Assembly: GCA_963698715.1 (NCBI GenBank)
Contig: CAVORW010000004.1
Span: 372,001-436,000 of the forward strand
Length of the DNA stretch: 64,000 nucleotides
Direction: 5' to 3'
From: CAWHJB01 sp963698715
GTDB taxonomy: Bacteria; Chloroflexota; Anaerolineae; Anaerolineales; UBA4823
The position numbers and the translations under genes were made by a program. The notes under the pieces are model-generated. The model saw nothing but the letters and a program-made list of their open reading frames with translations, was not told the DNA's origin and made no database searches. This document shows, one piece after another, positions 53,745-61,011 of the stretch (position 1 is its first letter; every line of letters begins with the position of its first letter).

Positions 53745-55631
53745 ATGCCTGTCCTTAAAATTGGCAATCGCCTGATCGGCGATCGCGAACCAACCTATAT
53801 CATTGCCGAGATTGGCGTAAATCACAATGGCATCCTGGCATTAGCTCTAGAGTTAATCGATGTGGCTGTTGATGCTGGAGCGGATGCGGTGAAATTTCAA
53901 AAACGCAGCCTGAAACACCTTTACGCTAAAAAATATCTCGATAATGCCAATGCCGGTGAAAAAACTCTCCGGTATATGCTGCCAATTCTGCAGCAAGTAG
54001 AACTACCCGAACATGACTACTACAAGATCGTAGAGCACTGCCAGAAACGCAATATCACTTTCCTGTGCTCACCATTCGATATTGAAAGCGCCGATTTTCT
54101 TGCCCGACTGGCCGTGCCGGCGTTTAAAATCGCCTCAGCTGACCTGACCAATCTGCCCCTGTTAGATCACCTGGTCCAGTTGAAAAAACCTCTGATCCTT
54201 TCTACCGGCATGTCGCGGATGGAAGAAGTCGAGATCACGGTTGATTTTCTTAAAGCTCGAGGCGCCGAGTTTGCCCTGCTGCACTGCAACAGCACCTATC
54301 CGGCAGCTTTTGAAGACATCAACCTGCTCTTTATGAATAAGTTGCGCAACTTCGGTGTCCCAGTAGGCTACTCCGGACATGAACGCGGCATAGCTGTATC
54401 AACGGTTGCTTCAGCTCTTGGCGCCAGCATCATCGAACGCCATATCACCCTGGATCGCACGATGGATGGTCCCGATCATGCCGCCAGTCTCGAACCCCAA
54501 GGCTTTAAAAAGTTGGTCCGCGATATACGCCAGGTCTCGCAGTCGCTTGGAACTGGAGAGGAGAAATATATCTCGCGCGGTGAGATCCTGAACCGGGAAG
54601 TGCTTGGCAAGAGCCTGGTGGCAACCCGCCTAATCCAGCCCGGGGAACAAATATCCCGCGAAATGATCGCTGTCAAAGGTCCTGCGCTGGGGATATCGCC
54701 TCAGAACTACCCAAAACTGATCGGACGGATTGCCGAGCGCACGATCGAAGAGGACGAGCCTTTCTTGGACAAAGACCTCGGCATTCTGGTTTCCCTGGAT
54801 ACGGACCAGGTTCTGCCGATGGAATACGGATTCACTGTCCGTTTTCGAGATTACCCCGAAATGCTGGTACATAAACCCCACATGCTCGAATTCCATTTTA
54901 CTGACCAGGATCTGGATGAACCTTACCCGGGCGAAGACCTGGATCTCAAGCTGGTCGTGCATGCTCCTGAATTTTGGGATCGCACTCTGGTAGACCTGTG
55001 CTCGTTGGATGAACGCCAGCGCCAGAGTTCGATCAGTCTGATGCAAAAGGCAATCGACCTGACCCGCAAGATGGCTCCCCATTTCAAAGGCAAGCCAAAG
55101 GTGATTGTGCACCCTGGTGCTATGAGCCTGGATCATCCGATCGAAAACCGGCCCAAACTATACGATCAACTGCGACGTTCCGTCGAAAGCCTGGATACAG
55201 TTGGGGTAGAACTGCTGCTCGAGAATCTGCCACCCCATCCCTGGTATTTTGGAGGGCAGTGGCTGACCAATGCTTTTATGGATGCCTATGAAATCCGAGA
55301 TTTCATAAGCTCAATGGGGCTCAATATTTGTTACGACACCTCCCACCACAAGCTGTACTGCAACTGGGCACATGTGGATTTTTATGAGCAGGTCGCAATT
55401 TTGTTGCCGTACATCCAGCATCTTCATATATCAGATGGCGCTGGACTGGATGGCGAAGGTCTGCAGATTGGCGAGGGCACGATCGACTGGGTTCGTTTCT
55501 TTGAGGTCATTGGCAACTATCACGGCACGATGATCCCCGAGATCTGGCGAGGCCACCAGCGTGAGGGAGAAGGCTTTTTAATCGCCATCCAACGTTTGTC
55601 AGAAGCCTACCACAAAGCTCAACGGACCTAG
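53745..55631 (+). CDS. NeuB synthase fused to a SAF and a sugar-isomerase-like TIM barrel (third synthase)
   Basis: A 628-residue three-part protein. Residues 1-275 are a NeuB barrel (IAEIGVNHNGILAL, AVKFQKRSLKHL, FKIASADLTNLP, STGMSRMEE, ERHITLDRTMDG). Residues 283-345 are a SAF domain (GKSLVATRLIQPGE). Residues about 375-628 form a second TIM barrel of the xylose-isomerase/AP-endonuclease-2 type: LVVHAPEFW, IVHPGAM, LLLENLPP (Glu), CYDTSHHKLY, HLHISDG and PEIWRGHQ, with His, Glu and Asp residues able to bind a metal. A NeuB with its own epimerase/isomerase or hydrolase partner in one chain would make the sugar substrate next to the synthase. The role of the second barrel is inferred. Confidence 0.85.
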   Translation: MPVLKIGNRLIGDREPTYIIAEIGVNHNGILALALELIDVAVDAGADAVKFQKRSLKHLYAKKYLDNANAGEKTLRYMLPILQQVELPEHDYYKIVEHCQKRNITFLCSPFDIESADFLARLAVPAFKIASADLTNLPLLDHLVQLKKPLILSTGMSRMEEVEITVDFLKARGAEFALLHCNSTYPAAFEDINLLFMNKLRNFGVPVGYSGHERGIAVSTVASALGASIIERHITLDRTMDGPDHAASLEPQGFKKLVRDIRQVSQSLGTGEEKYISRGEILNREVLGKSLVATRLIQPGEQISREMIAVKGPALGISPQNYPKLIGRIAERTIEEDEPFLDKDLGILVSLDTDQVLPMEYGFTVRFRDYPEMLVHKPHMLEFHFTDQDLDEPYPGEDLDLKLVVHAPEFWDRTLVDLCSLDERQRQSSISLMQKAIDLTRKMAPHFKGKPKVIVHPGAMSLDHPIENRPKLYDQLRRSVESLDTVGVELLLENLPPHPWYFGGQWLTNAFMDAYEIRDFISSMGLNICYDTSHHKLYCNWAHVDFYEQVAILLPYIQHLHISDGAGLDGEGLQIGEGTIDWVRFFEVIGNYHGTMIPEIWRGHQREGEGFLIAIQRLSEAYHKAQRT

Positions 55632-55633
55632 GC

Positions 55634-57304
55634 ATGACCGCTTTGGAGCAGGGATCCACCCGCCTGCGCATGCGTATGGCAGATTGGCAAAATAAACAGC
55701 GCATCCAACGCATGGCGCGGCTGGTGGCTGATAACGCTCAAGGCCAGCCCGGTCAGCCGCCAATCGTGGCGCTCAATGCATCTACCCGTCTGACCGGACT
55801 GAGCCTAAATTCAGCTTTTCAATTGCTCACGACCTGGGGGCTGCGACTGGCTGGTATCCCGGTGGTGCAGTTCGTTTGCAAGTCTGGTCTCAGCCGCTGT
55901 GTTTTAGGCACCAATCGGGACGATTTTAGCACCCCACCACCCTGCCAGGCCTGTATCGCCCAATCACAAAATCTATTCAGCAGCGCCGAGACTGCCTGGT
56001 TTTCATACCTACCAGATGATGTCCTGGGCGCAGGCCTGGATGGGTTGAGCATCGATCAGCTCAGCCAATTTCAATACGCCTTCCTGAATACCAGAACCGG
56101 AGAGACGGCCCAGATACCCCTGGGTCAGCTGGTTATGCCATCGATACGGTGGGCTTTGCGTCGCCATCATCTGGATGACGATTCGGCCCATCGTTATTTG
56201 CTCTCCGAGTATATCCGCTCGGCTTTTCATATCGCCAAAGAATTCAACGCTCTGCTCGAACGGGTAAAGCCAGCGGCAGTTCTGGTCTTCAATGCTGCCA
56301 TGTATCCTGAAGCGACCGCACGCTGGGTAGCCCACCTGCACGGACTGCCTGTCATTGCACATGAGGTCGGGTTCCAGCAACTATCGGCTTTCTTCACGCT
56401 TGGCCAACCGACCGCTTATCCAATGGCAATTCCCCCCGATTTTGAGCTCGACCCGCTCCAGAATAAGCAATTGGATGCCTACCTGGAAAAACGTTTTCAA
56501 GGACAGTTCACCATGGCTGGCATCCGGTTCTGGCCAGAAATGCGCGGCCTGGATGAAGTTTTCCTGCAGCGCGCCAGCCAGTTTCGCCAGGTTGTGCCGG
56601 TATTCACCAATGTGGTTTACGACACCAGCCAGATGCATGCGAATGTGATCTTCCCTCACATGTTTGCATGGTTAGATTTGGTGTTAAAGATAATCCGCTC
56701 CCACCCGGAAACACTGTTCATTATTCGGGCCCATCCAGATGAAATGCGTCCCAAAAGCGCCAAACTCAGCCGGGAGAGCGTCCGGGAATGGGTCCACGCT
56801 AATCAGGTCGATAAATTGCCAAACGCGATATTTATCAACTCACAGGAATATATCAGCTCATATGAGCTGATCCAGCGCTCGAAGTTCGTCATGGTCTATA
56901 ACTCTTCAATTGGGCTGGAGGCGACTCTCATGGGTGCAGCAGTGTTGTGCGGCGGCAAAGCCCGTTATACCCAATATCCGATTGTGTATTCCCCCAATTC
57001 GCCTCAGGCTTACCAAGACCAGGCCGAGACTTTTCTGGCTGCCGGTTCACAACAGCAAAAATCGACCCCCATCAGCGCCCCGCCCGAATTTCAAAACAAT
57101 GCCCGCCGATTTCTATATTTCCAGCTATACCGAGCTTCCCTACCCTTTGATGATTTTCTCAAGGTTGGTCCACGTCAGGGTTTCGTATCACTGAAGGCAT
57201 TTCACTGGCAGGAATTACTTCCGGATCAATCCGTCACGATGCGAATTTTGATCGACGGCATCTTGCATGGTAAACCTTTTTTATTGGGAGCGGATGAGGC
57301 ATGA
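55634..57304 (+). CDS. Capsule-type GT-B transferase with a four-cysteine cluster, third of three
   Basis: A 556-residue cytosolic protein. The N-terminal part carries four cysteines, C82, C89, C104 and C107 (KSGLSRCVLGTNRDD and CQAC), arranged like a metal or Fe-S ligand set. The C-terminal half has FIIRAHPDEMRP (about residue 360) and, near 415, ELIQRSKFVMVYNSSIGLEA followed by GAAVLCGGKARY, typical of capsule polysaccharide biosynthesis enzymes. The donor is unknown. It is coupled to the next gene by a 4-base overlap. Confidence 0.7.
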   Translation: MTALEQGSTRLRMRMADWQNKQRIQRMARLVADNAQGQPGQPPIVALNASTRLTGLSLNSAFQLLTTWGLRLAGIPVVQFVCKSGLSRCVLGTNRDDFSTPPPCQACIAQSQNLFSSAETAWFSYLPDDVLGAGLDGLSIDQLSQFQYAFLNTRTGETAQIPLGQLVMPSIRWALRRHHLDDDSAHRYLLSEYIRSAFHIAKEFNALLERVKPAAVLVFNAAMYPEATARWVAHLHGLPVIAHEVGFQQLSAFFTLGQPTAYPMAIPPDFELDPLQNKQLDAYLEKRFQGQFTMAGIRFWPEMRGLDEVFLQRASQFRQVVPVFTNVVYDTSQMHANVIFPHMFAWLDLVLKIIRSHPETLFIIRAHPDEMRPKSAKLSRESVREWVHANQVDKLPNAIFINSQEYISSYELIQRSKFVMVYNSSIGLEATLMGAAVLCGGKARYTQYPIVYSPNSPQAYQDQAETFLAAGSQQQKSTPISAPPEFQNNARRFLYFQLYRASLPFDDFLKVGPRQGFVSLKAFHWQELLPDQSVTMRILIDGILHGKPFLLGADEA

Positions 57305-58198
57305 AAACCAAGCCAATTGATGAAAAAATTGAAATCCTTGCAGTCGATTTGCTCAACCAGAACAGACCGCAGGTTGAGGCTCTTAAACAGCTCGCGAAAT
57401 CCTTGGGCCTGGAATTCGGATGGCATTATTTATTAGATCTGGCCTGGGTGTTAAGCCACCTGGGTCCCGTTCAGGGCAAACGCATTATGGATGCAGGGGC
57501 TGGGACGGGCGTGATGCAATGGTATCTGGCCGATCAGGGCGCGGAAGTATTGAGTGTTGACCGGTTGAACCGCTCTAACCTGGCCTTGCGCTTTCGCAAC
57601 CGCTTCAATGTCCAGGGATTGCGCCCCAACGATCTGGCGACTGTCGGTAAAGTTTTCCGCAACAATTTCCGTGGAGGAGGCAGCTTAACTAATGTGATAT
57701 CGCGTCAGAACTCGCGATCTTGTCGGATTAGCATCGAAGCGCCGGAGTTCAGGCAAAGTGACCATCTATAACCAGGATTTAAAAAACCTGGTTGATATTC
57801 CTGATAACTCCCTGGATGCTGTAGTTGCAATCTCAGCACTGGAACATAACCAGCCAGAAGAACTGACGCTGGTTGTAAATGAACTGCTTCGGATACTAAA
57901 ACCCGGTGCTCCCTTGCTAGCCACCCTGACGGCTGGATCCCCTCAGGATTGGTGGCACGCTCCCTCCAGCGGCTGGTGCTATACTGACACAAGTCTCAGG
58001 CGCTTCTTCCAACTTCCAATAGATACACCGTCCAATTATGCCCGCTTTGATGATCTGCTCACTGATTTAGCCAACTGCAACGAACTGCGGGATGGCCTGG
58101 CGCGCTTTTATTTCAAGACCGGCGACAACGGCATGCCATGGGGCCGATGGGAACCGCAGTATCCACCAGTTGGCGTGTGCAAAATCAAGCCAGCCTAA
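57301..58198 (+). pseudogene. SAM-dependent methyltransferase gene broken by a frameshift
   Basis: The first frame (57301-57771) has the SAM motif IMDAGAGTGVMQWYL and then loses similarity after KVFRNNFRGGG. The next frame continues RDLVGLASKRRSSGK, VTIYNQDLKNL, then AISALEHNQPEE (motif IV) and LLRILKPGAPLL to a stop at 58198. The two frames join if one base is removed, or two added, between about 57698 and 57713. The joined product would have about 298 residues, normal for the family. The second half has no start codon with a ribosome site, so separate translation is unlikely. Alternatives: sequencing error or recoding. Confidence 0.75.
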
Positions 58199-58223
58199 AT
58201 CTAACGATCAGGAGGTCGATCCT

Positions 58224-58484
58224 ATGAATGAGAAACAGGCAGCCGGGCTGACGGATAGAATACCGGCCCTCCTGGCAGAAGCATTTCAGGTTTCTCCGCT
58301 GGAAATTTCGCCGGAGCTGGCCTTCGGTGATTTACCCCAATGGGACTCGATGGGCCATATGGAACTGATGATGCTGCTCGAAGAACAATTTGAGGTGGAA
58401 ATCAGCACCGAAACAATCGCAGAACTGGTATCCATTCCTGCAATCATTCAGTACCTTGAGGAGCGTGATCATGGCGGCATCTGA
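58224..58484 (+). CDS. Acyl carrier protein dedicated to the glycan locus
   Basis: An 86-residue acidic protein with the phosphopantetheine site DSMGHMELMM; the attachment Ser is S42. The four-helix pattern and the EEQFEVEIS segment match standard ACPs. It has a perfect AGGAGGT ribosome site (58210-58216). The gene directly downstream, overlapping it by 14 bases, encodes a SerRS-like ligase of the type known to charge such carriers with an amino acid. No ketosynthase or other fatty acid gene is near, which argues against a role in lipid synthesis. A phosphopantetheinyl transferase must come from elsewhere. Confidence 0.9.
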   Translation: MNEKQAAGLTDRIPALLAEAFQVSPLEISPELAFGDLPQWDSMGHMELMMLLEEQFEVEISTETIAELVSIPAIIQYLEERDHGGI

Positions 58485-59664
58485 CTTAATCCTGACACCC
58501 TCTGTTTCTATCCCCGACCACCTGGTTGGCGAGGTGCAATCTAAATTAGCCTATGTCGACGAGGCGATTGTCAGCGCACTGGTGACCGAGACTGGAGACA
58601 AGATCACCCTACGATTGGGTCATCCTGAAACGCCAGAGCGTCAGGCTGAGCTGACTGAGAAAGTACAGCGGGTGGTTACGACAATGGTCAAGGGCTCCTT
58701 CAAACCTAAAGTTCAGGTTTTGGAGGATCACCTTGACCGTCCAGTGCCTAACCTGGCGGATCCAATGCCCGAACTGGTGGCTCGCGGCGAGATCAATCAG
58801 GAAGCCAGCGGAATCTACAGCCTGGGTCCTTTGCTTGCGCGTCTAATGGATTTCTTTGAAAATCATTTCCTCGATCTGGCTGATTCGTTCAATGCCCCGC
58901 CTTACCGCTTTCCGACCCTGATCCCGGCCAGCTACCTGGAACGCGTCAATTATTTTCGGGCCTTCCCACATTCCTTAACCTTTGTCACACACTTACGCGA
59001 AGACCTGGATGCGATTGATCATTTCGCTCAACATGCCAGTTGTGATGAGCACGGGCTTAACACTCCCCCGGATTCCTTCGCCCAATTCAAGACACTGCTC
59101 TCCCCGGCTGTGTGTTATCACCTGTATTTTGCCCTGGCCGACAAACCACTTCCCAATGGTCAGCTGGCTGCGACTGCAGTGGGAAATTGTTTTCGGTATG
59201 AGGCCATCAATTTAAATTCACTGGAACGCTTGTGGAACTTTACCATGCGGGAAGTGATCTTTGTGGGGTCTAAAGATTATGTGCTCCAAAACCGCGAAAC
59301 CGCCCGAGAGCGCATGCATATCGTATTCGAGCAAATTGGGTTGGCTTATCGGGTTGAGAGCGCCAATGACCCATTTTTTATCGGCGAGTTCCGCAAACAG
59401 GCTGCCTTTCAGAGCGCCTTCCAGCTCAAATTTGAGATCCGGGCCAGCCTGCCGTTCAACCAATCCACCCTGGCGGTTGGCTCATACAATTATCACCAGG
59501 ATTTCTTTGGCCGTAGTCTTAACATCAGCCTGCCAGACGGTTCCCCTGCCCACACGGGATGTGTGGCCTTTGGGTTGGAAAGGATTGCTTTCGCCTTCCT
59601 GGCCCAGTATGGATTGAACCCAGAGCAATGGCCTGTAAGCATGCGGGAGGCCCTGAATGTCTGA
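58471..59664 (+). CDS. SerRS-like amino acid:[carrier protein] ligase
   Basis: A 397-residue class II aminoacyl-tRNA-synthetase-like protein without a tRNA-binding coiled coil. Motif 2 is NCFRYEAINL with the Arg that binds ATP; motif 3 is GCVAFGLERIAFA. Three residues correspond to the zinc ligands of the atypical SerRS-like enzymes (Bll0957 type): C215 in VCYHLY, E244 in FRYE and C364 in TGCVAF. Those enzymes activate glycine or alanine and load it on a carrier protein, as reported for Bradyrhizobium and Agrobacterium. Here an extra N-terminal domain of about 90 residues is present. ACP gene overlap by 14 bases supports the partnership. Which amino acid is used is unknown. Confidence 0.85.
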   Translation: MAASDLILTPSVSIPDHLVGEVQSKLAYVDEAIVSALVTETGDKITLRLGHPETPERQAELTEKVQRVVTTMVKGSFKPKVQVLEDHLDRPVPNLADPMPELVARGEINQEASGIYSLGPLLARLMDFFENHFLDLADSFNAPPYRFPTLIPASYLERVNYFRAFPHSLTFVTHLREDLDAIDHFAQHASCDEHGLNTPPDSFAQFKTLLSPAVCYHLYFALADKPLPNGQLAATAVGNCFRYEAINLNSLERLWNFTMREVIFVGSKDYVLQNRETARERMHIVFEQIGLAYRVESANDPFFIGEFRKQAAFQSAFQLKFEIRASLPFNQSTLAVGSYNYHQDFFGRSLNISLPDGSPAHTGCVAFGLERIAFAFLAQYGLNPEQWPVSMREALNV

Positions 59665-60142
59665 AGTGACCTACCGGCTGGCGGAAGAAGACGACCTGGC
59701 TGGTGCGGCAGACCTATACGAACAAGTCGATGCGGCTTACCGCAGCTATGCATACCGGTTCCCTGAAGTTGAAAAAGTGGGCCTGGCATGGTTAGAGTCA
59801 TTTCAGCGCACATTGGGCCGCTTCAGTGTCCTTTACATAGCCGCAATGAACCACCAGATGATAGGATTCTCCCTTGGAAGGATCAAACGAGTACCGCCCC
59901 ACCGGGGTGGTGTGCTGGTTGGTGAAATCAGCGATATCTGGGTTGAACCTCAGGCCCGCAAGCTAGGGGTGGGAGAACACCTGACCCAGCTGGCCGTCGA
60001 TTGGCTGATGGGTCAGAACGTTCATTCTGTTGAAGCCCAGATTCTGGATGGCAACGCGCCAAGCTGGAAACTATTTGGTAAACTTGGTTTCCAATCCGAA
60101 CTGCGCCAGATCCGCCTGCTGAACGAGAATATCAATGCGTGA
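59657..60142 (+). CDS. GNAT-family acyltransferase of the aminoacyl-carrier module
   Basis: A 161-residue GNAT. The pantetheine-binding element is DIWVEPQARKLGVGEHLT (about residues 93-110), then EAQILDGNAPSWKLFGKLGF follows as the conserved C-terminal part. It could acylate the amino group of a sugar, using acetyl-CoA or, as I infer from context, the thioester of the carrier protein. It overlaps both neighbours by 8 bases, so it is translated with them. Confidence 0.85.
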   Translation: MSEVTYRLAEEDDLAGAADLYEQVDAAYRSYAYRFPEVEKVGLAWLESFQRTLGRFSVLYIAAMNHQMIGFSLGRIKRVPPHRGGVLVGEISDIWVEPQARKLGVGEHLTQLAVDWLMGQNVHSVEAQILDGNAPSWKLFGKLGFQSELRQIRLLNENINA

Positions 60143-60956
60143 AGTCACCCTTGAACAGGCGTTGGATTGTCTGGGCCGTATAGACATCCGGCCGGGAACA
60201 GGGATGCTGGTTCATTCAGCCATCCAATTTCTCGGACGCCCAGTTGGAGGTCCCGGACTATATTTCCAGGCCCTCCAACAGGCCCTCGACTTACCCCGGG
60301 CAGAACGTCCAGCAGGTAAAGGCACCCTTGCCGTTCCGGCTTTCAACTTTGCTTTTGCCCGCGGTGAACCTTACAAGCCGAAAACAACTCCCGCATCCGG
60401 TATGGGTGTTTTATCCGAATATGTGCGCCAGCTGCCGTCAGCTCTGCGTACGTCCCATCCAATGCAATCCCTGGCGGTTATAGGATTGCACGCCGCTGAC
60501 CTGGCTGACAGAGATACGATTTCCGCCTTCGATCCAGGTTCAGCCTTCGAGCGCTTGTTGGAGCTTGATTTTGGCTTGCTGCTGCTGGGGGCAGATATTC
60601 AGGCCGTTTCGATCGTGCACTATAGCGAACAACGCGCTGGGGTCCCCTACCGATACTGGAAAAGCTTCCAGGGGCAGGTGATGCAGCCCGATGGGTCCTG
60701 GCAGCTAACCAGCTACAATATGTTTGTCCGTGATTTGGAGATTGATCCTCAGTTGGATCTGCGGCCCGTGCAGGCTGCGCTTAATGCCCAGGGCCGCTGG
60801 CAGACGATCCCACTGAATTATGGCCGCATCTCTTTCTGCCGGCTGGCTGACTTTGTCGCAGCCACCGATCATCTGTTGGCAAGTGACCCCTGGGCGCTGA
60901 TCAGAAACCGCCAGCAGGCACAGGAGCGCTACCGCCAGAAAAACTGCGCTTTCTAG
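60135..60956 (+). CDS. AAC(3)-family N-acyltransferase
   Basis: A 273-residue member of the aminoglycoside 3-N-acetyltransferase family. The family motifs are visible: MLVHSAIQFLGRPVGG, TLAVPAFNF, TSHPMQSLAVIG, the FERLLELDFGLLLLGA segment and EQRAGVPYRYWK. Outside resistance these proteins occur in O-antigen and nonulosonic acid loci, where they acylate amino sugars. Position in the carrier protein module suggests that it may use the aminoacyl or acyl thioester. There is no evidence for a role in antibiotic resistance. Confidence 0.87.
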   Translation: MREVTLEQALDCLGRIDIRPGTGMLVHSAIQFLGRPVGGPGLYFQALQQALDLPRAERPAGKGTLAVPAFNFAFARGEPYKPKTTPASGMGVLSEYVRQLPSALRTSHPMQSLAVIGLHAADLADRDTISAFDPGSAFERLLELDFGLLLLGADIQAVSIVHYSEQRAGVPYRYWKSFQGQVMQPDGSWQLTSYNMFVRDLEIDPQLDLRPVQAALNAQGRWQTIPLNYGRISFCRLADFVAATDHLLASDPWALIRNRQQAQERYRQKNCAF

Positions 60957-61011
60957 GCGCTCATCTTTAATATTTCTTGAAACCCTCATAGCAGGCACAC
61001 ACTGAGAAAGA

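Noticed and set aside
57758..58198. Separate small methyltransferase-like gene
   Set aside because: It lacks the SAM-binding motif, which lies in the preceding frame; it is the second half of one gene.
60135..60956. Aminoglycoside resistance gene
   Set aside because: The AAC(3) fold is shared, but the gene overlaps glycan genes on both sides and the family has non-resistance members in sugar loci.
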